Positions 21,430 through 31,744 of a stretch of 64,000 nt of DNA are shown here, one piece after another (position 1 is the first letter of the stretch; the number at the start of each line of letters is the position of its first letter). Origin of the DNA: Cymbomonas tetramitiformis (Eukaryota > Chlorophyta > Pyramimonadophyceae > Pyramimonadales > Pyramimonadaceae); contig LGRX02033444.1 in the NCBI GenBank assembly GCA_001247695.2, positions 1 to 64,000 on the forward strand, given 5' to 3'. The notes beneath the pieces were generated by a model. It did not search any database. It was given only the letters and a program-made list of their open reading frames with translations, and was not told the origin of the DNA. The position numbers and the translations under genes are program-made.

Positions 21430-24195
21430 ATGGGGTGCCGGCTTGGATTGGGTTTCGTCGTCGCAATGTCCATTATCCACGGTTTTCTGCTCGCTCTGAT
21501 CCTGCCTGCTACCGTATTTTGGGCTGGTGACCTAGGCACCTTTGACTTCGACGACATCTTCCTTCGCCCCTCGCTAGCATGGCCCGACCGCTCTTTCCGT
21601 GTCTGTGACGTCACATTTTCTCCGCGACCCTACCCAAACGTGCTGCAGCGTACCGCCTCCCCTCAGGCTTTTCTAGAGATGGGAATGACTACAAGATCCA
21701 AGAAGTCCCTCACGAGGGACAGTGACATCGATGCCTCTTTGAGGTTGATCGACGGGGTGCGGAACACACCGACGGCAGCTACGCCTTTTGTTCCTACACC
21801 CAACCCTGCATCAAACGTAGACGAGGACGTTGCCGTCAGGCGTTACCTGCAGGAGCAGTCCAAGCTAGTCGACGAGATCTACAAGGCGCGACTCCATCGG
21901 GCTTGGGCCAAGAGTATCCGTGAGGATATTCTTGGTGACAAGAAACATCATTTTCGCGGTACGGACGACGCTGGCCTTCTGTCCGACCTGGTGGTGCAGC
22001 TGCGTACGGAGTTTCAGTCGGCCGGACTGGAACTGTGTGCCTTTGACCTCGACGACCCTCTGGCTCCAGTGGTCAACAAGGTGAATGGCCTCTTGTACGA
22101 CGTTCTGGCTCTCGTGGTGGAGAAGCACGGCAACGCCTACGTCTGGCTCACTGGTACCGATTCTTCGACTGACCGAGATGGAAGGCGAGCCCTTGTCGAC
22201 ATCATCAAGGGTTGTGTGCCGGTGGCACTACGAGAGTCGCAGCAGGAGGAGCACGCCGCGTTGCGTTATCCCGCAAACGTTGACCCGCAGCCGATCTTGG
22301 CTAAGGAACAACGTTTGGTGCGGGATAACCGAGCTTCCGACTGGACACCGACCGAGGCCACCAGGAAGTTGAGCCTCTACACCCGACTCGACCCGACCTT
22401 CTACGCTGCGGTGAAGGTCCGCTATCCCATGACCGCTGACTTGGCTCATGTGTCACTGGTTTCGCTCCGTTCCATGGTTGTGGAGATTTACCAGGCTTGG
22501 GCACAGACGGGCGGGGGGAAGGTGGCTTCGGGCGCGGATGGCGTCTCCGCACACCTTTCCAGTAGCGAGTACGACGCCCTTCTCCAGAAGATCACGGAGC
22601 TCAAGGAGCTCGTTCAGCGGCAGCAAGGTGAAGCCGCTCCGGTTGTACGTCAACAACGGGAGCGGGTGCAGCAGCGGCAGCAACAGCAGCGGGGGCAGCA
22701 GCCGCGGGGATTCCGTGTGGGGACCCACAAGGCCCCACCAGTGGGGTTCGACCGTGACGATCAACGGGCGAAGCCGTTCTGCGGTCGGTGCAAGAAGGCG
22801 GGCAAAGGTGAGAGCTATCACTTTTACCGCGACTGCCCGTTGGGCGGGCGCCAACACCCGCCCACCTCTGCCGCGGCATTTTGCGTTCCCATCGACGAGG
22901 AGGACGCAGAGGGGGTGCACGCACTCGCCATGTGTGCGTTGTTCCAGCAGGCGGCGGATGACGGGGCGGAGTCCTTCGCGCGTGCGGCAGCCGCGTACGG
23001 GCCGCCCGCGGTGCTTTGTGCGGGAGCGGTGGGCGGCATTGACGTGTCCGCCTACGGCTTCACCGTGGAGCAGCAGCCGGATTCCGAGGGGGACGACATT
23101 CTCCGCAGGCTCGACGATCTTGCCGCGGAGGTTCACTCCGCGGCCAACCCGCAGGTGCATTACACTCACGCATCTTTCCCGCCTCCTGCCGGTGACGGGC
23201 AGGGGGCTTCGGCTCTGGTGTGCGTACCCGCCGCAGCGGTGGCCACACCGGAGGAGCAGGTTCCGGCAGGTGGTGCGGCGGCATCGGCATCCGCCGTGCC
23301 GGCCCCTGCTATGCCTGTCTCGCAGGGAGAAGATGTGAAGCCCGCGCCACTTCAATCGGCGCGGGTGACCACCACAGCGGACGCGGACGGTGAGTTCGCT
23401 GGGTTCGTTCAGACCGTGAACCACGCCGCCGTCGACACGGTTGATCTCACGGGTTACGACACGGACGATTACGAGGACTTCGCTGACGGCAGCTTCGTCG
23501 TGAAGCCGCGGGCCTCGGCCATCTCGGCAAATCACTCGTCGACGCCCGCAGCCCGAGCACCTCACTCTGGTGGTGCTCTGGGAGATTGGCATGAGGATGC
23601 TCCCCGCAGCTACGGCTGTGGAAAGCCTCCGTGGGGCTTCCCCGCCCACGCGGGCTTGTGGGGGATGCCCTTCCTTCTCTCTTTCATTCTCCTGATTTCT
23701 GTCGTAGGAGTGGGAGCTGCCACCTATACGGTGGCCAACGACATCGACCCTGTGCAGGTATCGGGTCGGGCTGCGCGGCAGCCTGTGCTGTGCAGGAGTG
23801 AGGAGTCACCGCTTGACACGGTGCCATGTGCCATCCCGCCTCGTCTCCACCGGCGGGTGCAGAGGCGGCAGGGCCTCTATATGGCTCCGGTGCCGTGGCA
23901 TCACGGGCCGCCGCCGCCTGGCGTCTTATTTGAGGGCGGTCCTCCGTTGTCGCCGGCATCGTCTTCGGATGACGAGGCGCCACCGTCGGGCGGTACTTGG
24001 CAGCACCCCGGTGCGGTGCAGCCTCCCGTGATCGACGAATCGACAACACCGACTCCGTCAAATTCTCTGGCGAATGATTTCTCAGTGGTCGACGCCTTAC
24101 ACTTTGGCAGCCCTGTGTTACTCCGCCGTGCTACTGTGGACTACTACAGTGCTCGTTGTGGTGACGGTACTCCTCTGGCCATTGACCCCGAGTAG
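21430..24195 (+). CDS. gag: Gag polyprotein with N-terminal and C-terminal hydrophobic segments
   Basis: The frame is 921 codons. An ATG at 21685 (MTTRSKK) matches the start of gag in sister elements, but the upstream 85 codons are also conserved in frame in the minus-strand copy and include a hydrophobic stretch at about residues 12-32 resembling a signal peptide. The capsid-like core includes WLTGTDSSTDRDGRRALVDI near residue 240. A Gln-rich linker follows, then a variant zinc knuckle near residue 451 with spacing C-x2-C-x9-H-x4-C. Alanine-rich and acidic parts come next, then a strong transmembrane segment at about 744-768 (LLSFILLISVVGVGAATY) and a Pro-rich tail. Gag normally coats the RNA of virus-like particles. 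The membrane segment is unusual for a retrotransposon gag and suggests a membrane-anchored product. No pol follows, so polymerase and integrase must come from another element. Confidence 0.85.
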   Translation: MGCRLGLGFVVAMSIIHGFLLALILPATVFWAGDLGTFDFDDIFLRPSLAWPDRSFRVCDVTFSPRPYPNVLQRTASPQAFLEMGMTTRSKKSLTRDSDIDASLRLIDGVRNTPTAATPFVPTPNPASNVDEDVAVRRYLQEQSKLVDEIYKARLHRAWAKSIREDILGDKKHHFRGTDDAGLLSDLVVQLRTEFQSAGLELCAFDLDDPLAPVVNKVNGLLYDVLALVVEKHGNAYVWLTGTDSSTDRDGRRALVDIIKGCVPVALRESQQEEHAALRYPANVDPQPILAKEQRLVRDNRASDWTPTEATRKLSLYTRLDPTFYAAVKVRYPMTADLAHVSLVSLRSMVVEIYQAWAQTGGGKVASGADGVSAHLSSSEYDALLQKITELKELVQRQQGEAAPVVRQQRERVQQRQQQQRGQQPRGFRVGTHKAPPVGFDRDDQRAKPFCGRCKKAGKGESYHFYRDCPLGGRQHPPTSAAAFCVPIDEEDAEGVHALAMCALFQQAADDGAESFARAAAAYGPPAVLCAGAVGGIDVSAYGFTVEQQPDSEGDDILRRLDDLAAEVHSAANPQVHYTHASFPPPAGDGQGASALVCVPAAAVATPEEQVPAGGAAASASAVPAPAMPVSQGEDVKPAPLQSARVTTTADADGEFAGFVQTVNHAAVDTVDLTGYDTDDYEDFADGSFVVKPRASAISANHSSTPAARAPHSGGALGDWHEDAPRSYGCGKPPWGFPAHAGLWGMPFLLSFILLISVVGVGAATYTVANDIDPVQVSGRAARQPVLCRSEESPLDTVPCAIPPRLHRRVQRRQGLYMAPVPWHHGPPPPGVLFEGGPPLSPASSSDDEAPPSGGTWQHPGAVQPPVIDESTTPTPSNSLANDFSVVDALHFGSPVLLRRATVDYYSARCGDGTPLAIDPE

Positions 24196-24525
24196 TTATG
24201 TTTCTGGTTCTGGCAGTACACCACTTTCATGGTGGTGTGCTGAGATGTACTTTGACCTCAACACGGTCTTCAATTTGGTTTATGCTTTTGCTTTGACAAC
24301 TTTGAACTCTTCAATCTGACTTGCTGACACAGAGCTTTTCAGTAGTTTAGCAGGACTTGCATTGCCTGTATGTTTCTGCTCTTGTGCCGGCTAGAGGGTT
24401 TCAATTTGTGTATCAGAATTGCACAGTTGAATTAGCAGTTAGGTTTGTCACCCTAGCTCCTACCCTAACTTATCTTAACATTCTGACTCTCCTAGACAGT
24501 CACCACCCACAGTGCTGGGGTGGTG
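24196..24525 (+). other. 3' untranslated part of the 21-kb element
   Basis: Contains a second hairpin of the pre-LTR type at 24218-24238 (ACACCAC..GTGGTGT) followed by TGCTGAG, about 290 bp before the true 3' LTR, then AT-rich sequence to the functional-looking hairpin at 24501-24525. Confidence 0.6.
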
Positions 24526-24780
24526 TGCTGGAATCTGTATAGGCAGCCCTGACTGGGAGTCCCGGTGCAGGCCCCTAAGACAGACCCCTAGGACCAACAC
24601 TGGACCGCTGACTGATCTATAGGTTCGTGCTGTGACACACGCTGTGTCACAGGTAGGCTAGTATCCGAGACCGTTGCGAGACCGTTCCGGGTATATCTAG
24701 CTTAGGGTTTATTATCTTATCACAGTTTATCCACACAGTTCGGGACCCTCTGATATCTAGTGAACTAGGATATTCCGGTA
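24526..24780 (+). repeat. Right LTR of the 21-kb gag element
   Basis: 255 bp, one visible difference from the left LTR (CCCTAAGACA in place of CCCTATGACA). Confidence 0.95.
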
Positions 24781-24785
24781 CGTGG

Positions 24786-25619
24786 GTCAAGGCGATGCGA
24801 AATCGCCCGCAAGCGACATATTTTATCGGCGATTGTATTTATCTTCCATTTTTATTTTTTTATTTTTGAGTTATACATGTAAAACAGTGTTCCAAGAGTG
24901 TTCCAAGTCAGCATCTATGGTGACGTCAAGGTGGGAGGGGGGTCATGGGGATACCGATTTCACCCCCACACTGGGGGATATTGGGTCCTCTTATGTCACC
25001 CCTCGCCCTGAGGTGCCACGTCAGCAGTCACCATCTTGCAGTTCTCCTCGATAATAAAACACCTAAGTTATTTTATTATCTCATCGTCTTAGTCTTCGTG
25101 TGTATCTGCGGGTGTCCGACTGTTTTTGGAGTCCAACGTGGATAAATATATATATTACATACCGATATTTCAGGTTCTCCATTAGGGGGGGGGACTTGGG
25201 TGGAGGGGGACCTTGTCTCGGCTTTGCAAGTCATATGTCCCCCCCTCCCCACCTTCTCAGAGCGGACTAAGTCCCAAGTCCCCCCCCCACCTAGTCTCGC
25301 GTCACCAAGTCGAAAGTGTAGGTGGGGTCCGCAGAGCGCCCGCACTTGTAATTTCAAAATATCTGGTCTATTATATATATTCTTCATCGGGGTGATCTCA
25401 TGGTCATTTTAATACCCTAAAATTCACGATCGGACGACTTTGAATTTTCGATTGGCGTCTCTAAAATAAGTGTCCGATGTAAATACGAGTGTCCGCCCAC
25501 CTATACTGTATTTCCCAAAAAAAGTTCCCCCCCCCTATCGAGGGAATGAAACGTTTAAGAGAGAGGTCCGATTATCCTTTCGTTTGACAGATCATTCGTT
25601 TGTACTGTCCTAAAAAATC
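24786..25619. other. Intergenic region upstream of the Churchill gene
   Basis: No gene seen. At about 25180-25300, G runs and C runs (GGGGGGGGGACTTGGG, and AAGTCCCAAGTCCCCCCCCC on the other side) form an inverted repeat that may be a small foldback element. The promoter of the gene at 25620 must lie here but has no clear TATA box. Confidence 0.4.
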
Positions 25620-26201
25620 ATGTGTAGAGACTGCGTCTTGGAGCCGTTCCCTGATCGGGAAACCACATGCTTAGAGTTGGGTGCGCTGTTTTTAAACCAG
25701 GCAGGTTGTAAGCAGTGTGGCAGCACGGCTATGCCTTCAATTTCTCAAAGAGAGGAAGTGAGCACTGAAGACGAGGAACAAGGTGGCGACTTTGAGCAGC
25801 AGATCGAATACACTCACACGTGCTCGATCTGTGGTCACGAAATATGTAAGCACAGCTACAGCTTCGAAGTAGAATCTGACCCCTCAACACAACGTTGCGT
25901 GCAGAAATATACAATGGAGTGCATGTTGTGTGGCTGCGGGTCCGACGAGAAGGTAATTGACGAAGGCTATCCTACGGCGGCACCGCAAATTGCTGATGCC
26001 GCTCTTCCAGGAGAACTTTCGAACGGAGTGTCGCACAGAAACGATGAGGAAGAGCCACGAAGCTACACGGCAGTGTCCAATTCACAGCTCCTTGCAGGCC
26101 TTGCGAGTACACCAACGCCCGCCCAAAATGACTTGATTGCCGAAGTTCGGCGAAGAGAATCGGCGGTTAACCAAGAGGAGGACGGTTCAGAAGATTGGTA
26201 A
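25620..26201 (+). CDS. CHURC1: Churchill domain protein (zinc-binding), with long acidic C-terminal tail
   Basis: The product is 193 residues in one exon, starting MCRDCV, the typical beginning of Churchill proteins. Probable zinc ligands are Cys2 and Cys5, Cys30 and Cys33, the CSICGHEICKH block (Cys68, Cys71, Cys76, His78) and the YTMECMLCG block (Cys101, Cys104). Vertebrate Churchill is about 112 residues and acts in FGF-dependent transcriptional control in embryos; homologues occur in many protists, where the role is not established. Relative to the short form this copy has an acidic insertion at about 45-62 and some 85 extra residues at the C terminus that are Glu/Ser-rich. No intron is needed. 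It lies alone between mobile elements and is the clearest cellular gene in the window together with the START gene. Confidence 0.9.
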   Translation: MCRDCVLEPFPDRETTCLELGALFLNQAGCKQCGSTAMPSISQREEVSTEDEEQGGDFEQQIEYTHTCSICGHEICKHSYSFEVESDPSTQRCVQKYTMECMLCGCGSDEKVIDEGYPTAAPQIADAALPGELSNGVSHRNDEEEPRSYTAVSNSQLLAGLASTPTPAQNDLIAEVRRRESAVNQEEDGSEDW

Positions 26202-26295
26202 TGGTCGCTGACAGGAGTGATTCAAAGACGGCGGTGCCTCATGGATATTTTTAAAATCAACCCCTCTCCTCTTCAACTTTCTGCGCCGACACGAT

Positions 26296-26520
26296 ATGGA
26301 AACAAATGGAAACGAGCTATATATACGTGGTTTCATGGACGTTGTTTGCACAGAAGGCAGCTTGGGTACTCTACGGCTGCCGTCGTCGGACATTATGAAG
26401 TTCAACTTGCCGAAAAGTCCCGTTGATGAATACAGTCCTCTCCACGATCTATCCGTCGATAGCAACGCGCCTTTTTATTGTAGCAGCATTCAGACATGCA
26501 GTGCCACTTCCTTTCTGTAA
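26296..26520 (+). CDS. Small open frame downstream of Churchill, doubtful
   Basis: A 74-codon frame from ATG with ordinary amino acid composition and a Pro/Ser-rich middle part. I see no domain. It lies 95 bp past the Churchill stop in a different frame. It could be a short independent gene or a chance frame in the 3' flank. Confidence 0.2.
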   Translation: METNGNELYIRGFMDVVCTEGSLGTLRLPSSDIMKFNLPKSPVDEYSPLHDLSVDSNAPFYCSSIQTCSATSFL

Positions 26521-28170
26521 GCCACGCCGTCTTTTCTAGCCGTTGAAGTTATTCAATGTACGGAAAATGCAAATTTTGCGTAAGTTTAAAAAAACTGCGT
26601 AAAGTACAGCGCTGCTGTAGTCACCGCTCATCTTCGCCCTGTTTTCAGTGAAGTCCTCTTTCTCCTTCTAGAGCGTCTTACTGGCGGAGATCGCTTGACA
26701 CTCGCTCAGGTCAAATCCATCTTCCTAGCCATACAATTTCCTGGTGGATCCTCGCAGTGCATCTATCTCGATAGTGGCGCGCTAACGTTTGCCCATCGAG
26801 TCGTCGCGCTTGATGTGTAACCAACTTCTAATGCAGGTCTGAGCAGCGGTATTTTTCGCTTAATAGATTTCTGGAACTTTAAACCGATGTTGGGTGTTGA
26901 AACACTGCGAGACTGTTGAAGCTCTGCCTCTTGAATGAACGTTGCATAGTGCTATCGAGTCACGCAAATGATATTGTTGTGTTCGGCTTTGGCTGGGGGA
27001 TGTGAACCTCCGATGATCTTATAGGTTCAGGACTCGTGGACTAAACGACAATGGCATGTATGCTCAAATTCCTCATATCATATGGACACGTGTGTGCTTT
27101 CGGCATAATTAGTGATGGAGTTTTGAATGTCATCGGTTAATGTGTAACATGACTGTAGCTGAAGATAGTGTTGCAAACTACAGGGTTTCAAGAAACCCTA
27201 GCATATCCACACTTCTTATATCAAACGGCCCCTCATATTTTGTTTCGAAGTGGGTCAACATTCCTCCATCAGCTAGCAATTCTGAGACATGAATTCCAAG
27301 AATTTTTTGCCTATGTTTGATTAAACGCGTCACGCGTAAAAACGTTTAGGGCCCAAATGCGTAATTTACTCGTAAATTACGTCGAGCGTCATTCAAGCCC
27401 CGTTTTACCGGGATACCCTGAGGGTTAGCGGTGAGGGACTTGAGGATCAGCGGGGTCTATAACACACGCGCTACTTATCCATTGTTCCACTCGTCCATTA
27501 TTTTTTGTGGCATGTGTTGTATATTGTAAAGGACGTCAATGCCGACATTTTGAGATGTAGAACGTAGGCATGCGGTCAAGTTTTGGATTGATATGACCAA
27601 ATTTAGGGTTCGGCACACGTCGCAAAAGCCATAGTGCAATACGCATTACGCGTAAAAACGTTTAGGTCCCAAATGCGTAATTTACGGGCAAATTACGGTA
27701 GTGGGGGGAGCGTTTTATCAAACATAGCTTTTTGCAAGTGTCTCAAGGTATTAGCATCTTTATGTCTTGTCCGTGTGTCGTTGTTTCGTAGGGTAGTCGA
27801 GTTCCGGGTTCGTCTAGTTCCGCCCATATATCTACCAGTCGTTTCATCGTATCATCCGTTCTTTAGAGATATGGACATGCGTCCGCAATGTTTTAGAGAC
27901 CATAGCACCGACGCGTTCATTGTTTCCCCACCTATATAAATCAAGGTCTGGGGAACGCCAAGGTCGATGTATACGCGGCCACAGTTGTTTCTCCGCCAGC
28001 ATGACCTTTTGCCGATATACTACGGGTATATCTCCGATATAAGTCTTCAGAATACAGTGATAGAGACGAAACTGAATCTCAAGTGTGATAAAAGAGGTAA
28101 CATATTACTGAGTTATGGAAACCTAAAACCTCGCTCGGTCGGAACGGTCGGAACGGCACGTGTCGGGTAC
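26521..28170. other. Gene-free stretch holding one MITE
   Basis: Open frames are short and unconvincing. The only structured part is the MITE at 27311-27727. GGAACGGTCGGAACGG near 28140 is a short direct repeat at the edge of the following LTR. Confidence 0.5.
27311..27727. mobile_element. hAT-like MITE, 417 bp
   Basis: Terminal inverted repeats CTATGTTTGATTAAACGC (left) and GCGTTTTATCAAACATAG (right). The flanks TTTTTTGC and CTTTTTGC agree in seven of eight positions, fitting an aged 8-bp duplication. Each end also carries a GCGTAAAAACGTTTAG..CCCAAATGCGTAATTTAC block (27330 and 27650), which here is in direct orientation, an oddity for a MITE. No coding capacity. Confidence 0.7.
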
Positions 28171-28292
28171 TACTGAGTATTGACCAGTGACACAGTTGTC
28201 ACAGTCACTACCTGTGTACGGATTCGAGTTAGGGGTTCAGGGGCCTGCCTGTCAGGGCTGCCTGGGGTCCTAGATACCCAGATCTCAGCACA
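28171..28292 (-). repeat. 3' LTR of the minus-strand gag element
   Basis: It shares the CAGGCCCCTGA and CAGGCAGCCCTGACAG-like text of the 21-kb LTR near its start, then is much shorter. The end was chosen from the inverted TGCTGAG/CTCAGTA termini; no second LTR is present to confirm it. Confidence 0.6.
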
Positions 28293-29891
28293 CCACCTCC
28301 GCGGTACAAGAGAGTGGTGACTGTCAGTCAGAGCTAGCAGTGCAGCAAACAATGTTAGGTCAGCAAGATTAGTAAAGGGCTCTTGGCCCAATCTCCTACT
28401 GTGCTATTCTGATACTACAGCCGAGCCTAAAACAAACAGTCACAGCCAAACAGGTTGTGTGAACTGTCAATACCAGATAAAGAAGATTGTAAAAGCAAAT
28501 TGAACTCAGCATAAACAAATTGAAGAACTTGTAGCAGTCAAAGATTGAAGAGAAGAGCTGCTTGAAGTCAAAGTAAAACCAGTCACCGGATCGCCACCTG
28601 ACCGGTGTGCATCCAGAAATCTAAGGAACATCCCAGGTGGTGGTACCACCTTGCTCCGATGTCGAGTCCCCGCCAGGTGCAGCGGCCGCCATGCCATCAC
28701 CAGCTGCAGCAAACAGCTGTAGCACCTGCTGCCGTGCCTCGGGAGACAATTTGTCAACTCCCGAATAGATGCAGAGTGCCCCCTTACACATCACCGGGTC
28801 TTCGGTGATGGAGATGCCGTCGGTGCTAATGCGCGTGTCGCCAAGCCCCGCTGCAGCTCCGGCAATGCCAAAACACAGAAGGCCAACAAAACAAGCCAGT
28901 ATAAGAAAGATGGCCTCATGCCAAAGGGTGGCACACCGCAGCCCACCACCTGTCGAAGGCGCGCCGCTGAGACACCGCAAGATGCCGCCGCACGTGGCCC
29001 CCCGTCGATTGGAGGAGGTGAGTCCCCTTCGTCCATGTCTGGAAACATGCCGTCGATCGGAGCCCGAGATTTCTCCCCGGGCTCCACGAATGATTCTGCC
29101 GTCGGCTGAACAGAGCATGTCACCGCAGACACCAGCGGGTCGATTGACACCGCTTTCACATGGTGTCGCACGGGTACGAGTTCAATCCCGCCAGGGAATT
29201 CCTCCGTTGGCGGGGAATAGTGTGCCACCACCGAGGAGGCAGCACCGCCTGCGCCGGAGAATGCACCACCTGCCGAAGGCACCGCCGCAGATACGCCTGC
29301 GAAAGAGGGTGGCTGCGCATGCGGGACAGACACTTGTCCCATGGAGAGTGCCGTACCAATTTGTTGACGAAGATCACGGAGCTCCCCGTGGACGTCCATC
29401 GGTCGTCGTCCCCGGAAGCCTCCGATGCACCGGTGGCGAAGCCGTAGGCGGAGATGTCCACACCGCCGGATGCCGCGCCCGCACCCACCACCGCGGGCGC
29501 ACCGTGAAGCTCAACCGCCGCCGCAAATGCCGCCGCCCCGCCGTCCGATGCCGATTGAAACACTTGACACAGGGCCAGTGTGTGCATCTCATCCGTGGAA
29601 CAATCTTCCACCGGCTGGCAATAAGCCGCCGTGGAATCAGACGGGAATTTCTTCCCACCCAACGGGCAATCCGCCCATTCGTGGTACTTGTGCCCGTCGC
29701 CCGCCGTGGGGCAACGCGGACACTTAGGGATAGCCTTCTTCTCGCCGGGATTAAACCTGACGCGAGGGTCGGTGTGGGCCCCAACCCGAAAACCGTCGAG
29801 CCCCTTGCGATGCCGCTTGGAGGGAGCCGCCGCCGCACCTCCAAGCCGCTGCGTCTTGATGTAAGCCTCGATCTTGTCAAGTCTCGAAAGT

Positions 29892-30126
29892 TGCTGGATA
29901 TGACATGGTGATTGTCATTTCGTCACCTGCGTGTCATAACCGTTGTCAGATTCGGTGTCCAGTAGTGACCGATAACTCTCGTGCTATTCAGCTCGCTAGT
30001 CCGTATGTCTGTGCCCTTCTAATATCATAATATTCCGAGTATGTAGCCTGCTTCTGCTTTCCGACCTGCTTATTAGACCCTCTGTCCGCTTGGAATATTA
30101 TTACCCTCACGGTATAATATCCAGCA
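29892..30126 (+). repeat. Left LTR of the nested element
   Basis: 235 bp, ending in CCAGCA directly before the GGTTATGG primer site. Confidence 0.95.
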
Positions 30127-31509
30127 GGTTATGGTACCACATTACGCTTGCGTTACGTCTTTATTGCAGGTTGGTTGGTTCGTGGTTCGTCTTTTGGGTC
30201 GCGTGGGATTTTTGCCGCTTTCGGCATCATTCTTTGGCCGAGGACGTGCGCTCACTTGAGCCTGCTGGGATGTCGGATTGACCGCCCTGTGCGACCAGTT
30301 GTTATTATCTCTTTTGGGGCACGCATCTTTCGCTGCCTCTTCCTATGGGGTTTACGTTATCATCTTTACCGCAGCTCTCATTAGGCTGCGTTTTAGAGTA
30401 GAACTTCGCGGAGTGCTGCCACAAGTTAAATTTCTGTTTCGCATAAGATCGCCTTTTATTATGTTTACGTTGACGTTTCGTGCTATCGAGAGAGCGTTGC
30501 AGCCGCTATAGGGAGCGCGTCGTCCCTATGGTTCGTATTTTCGGCTTCGCTTGACGACTCAGCTTTATGTTCTATATCGCATTATACGCGTAATGCCGTT
30601 TCTGTTCTTGTTCGCCTTCTCAGATTCGCGCGTTTTAAGTAATTTGGAACGTTTGGTTTTACGTTGCGCTTAACGTGGGTTTCTCTCTCGCTATTGGAGG
30701 AATGGACGAATTCTGTGGCCTCGCTTTCTATCGGGCAGTTTTCTCCGCTGGGACCTCTAGCTTTGGCATTACATCTTACTCGTTGGACTTATGGACTTCT
30801 GGTTTTCTGGACGCGTTATCACCCTGTGGGTGGTGCTTTGGTGCCTTTTGTTATCATATTGTAGATTACCTTCGTTTCGTCACGTTGTGGGCTTGAGACC
30901 CTGCGTCGGATTGGCATTTCTACGTGGTCGTTGCTGCTCCGCTTTGGGCGGTGCTTGTTCGGGATGTTTTATTTGTTTGACGTGTAGTATCGTTTGCAGG
31001 AGTGGTACATGTTGGTCAGCGCTACACCACTTGTCACCAGCTAGCTCTCCACTAGTCCACACCACCTCGCAGACATCTGATTTTTTCCGTGCGATTGGCA
31101 CCGTCCTGGCACTGCGGTTCTCTGGTCTTTGGCGTGATCGACCACTTCCTTGACGGCTCGCCTATGGCACGGCGGGCATGACGTTGATTGGTTGCGTCTT
31201 TCTTCTATTCGACTCTACGTTCTCGGATCCCCTTTCGTTCGCTGCTTTCACACTCGGTGGTGCTTAGCTGGCATTGCACTAGCAGCTTGCGGTGGAGATT
31301 CGTCCCTTTAGGTTCTTAACTAGTCCGTGGATGCTTCCGATCTTGTGGTTTGCTTATGTATTATGGCATGCGTTTAGCCACGAGCTCCGGCTCGTGCATC
31401 TTGCATCTCCCCTAGCTGACTAGCGAAATAACTTATCTCTAGGACATTTAGCTAGCCAGGGTGGTGTCGGTCGGTCACTCGTGTTTGTTCCACCTCATCT
31501 GAGGTGGTG

Positions 31510-31744
31510 TGCTGGATATGACATGGTGATTGTCATTTCGTCGCCTGCGTGTCATAACCGTTGTCAGATTCGGTGTCCAGTAGTGACCGATAACTCTCGT
31601 GCTATTCAGCTCGCTAGTCCGTATGTCTGTGCCCTTCTAATATCATAATATTCCGAGTATGTAGCCTGCTTCTGCTTTCCGACCTGCTTATTAGACCCTC
31701 TGTCCGCTTGGAATATTATTACCCTCACGGTATAATATCCAGCA
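31510..31744 (+). repeat. Right LTR of the nested element
   Basis: 235 bp, one visible difference from the left copy (CGTCGCCTG in place of CGTCACCTG), implying a recent insertion. Confidence 0.95.

Larger units (their letters stand above)
21023..24780 (+). mobile_element. Complete gag-only LTR retroelement, 3758 bp
   Basis: LTRs of 255 bp at 21023-21277 and 24526-24780 differ at one position that I can find. CGTGG is duplicated on both sides (21018-21022 and 24781-24785). The LTR begins TGCTGGAAT and ends ATTCCGGTA. GGTCGTGGCCCCATCC follows the left LTR. A CACCACCC..GGGGTGGTG hairpin abuts the right LTR. A single long gag frame fills the inside and there is no protease, integrase, reverse transcriptase or RNase H. 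The layout matches the TR-GAG type of non-autonomous element known in plants. The near-identical LTRs indicate recent movement. Confidence 0.95.
29892..31744 (+). mobile_element. Complete nested LTR element without coding capacity, 1853 bp
   Basis: LTRs of 235 bp at 29892-30126 and 31510-31744 differ at one visible position. Perfect terminal TGCTGGATAT and ATATCCAGCA. Target duplication AAAGT at 29887-29891 and 31745-31749. GGTTATGGTACCAC follows the left LTR. A CCACCTCA-TC-TGAGGTGG hairpin precedes the right LTR. Inside are only short frames of up to about 120 codons without domains. Its leader (TTACGCTTGCGT) resembles that of the 18.9-kb element, so the two are relatives. Confidence 0.95.

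Noticed and set aside
22453..23649. A 398-codon minus-strand frame across the 21-kb gag
   Set aside because: It lies antisense to a gag frame that is supported by homology to four other copies; Arg-rich shadow.
20848..25300. A shared MITE suggested by GACTTGGG plus C/G runs near 20890 and 25190
   Set aside because: The similarity is short and homopolymer-rich and no target duplication could be assigned.
28769..29911. A 380-codon plus-strand frame
   Set aside because: Antisense shadow of the minus-strand gag, Pro/Arg-rich and cut by the nested element border.
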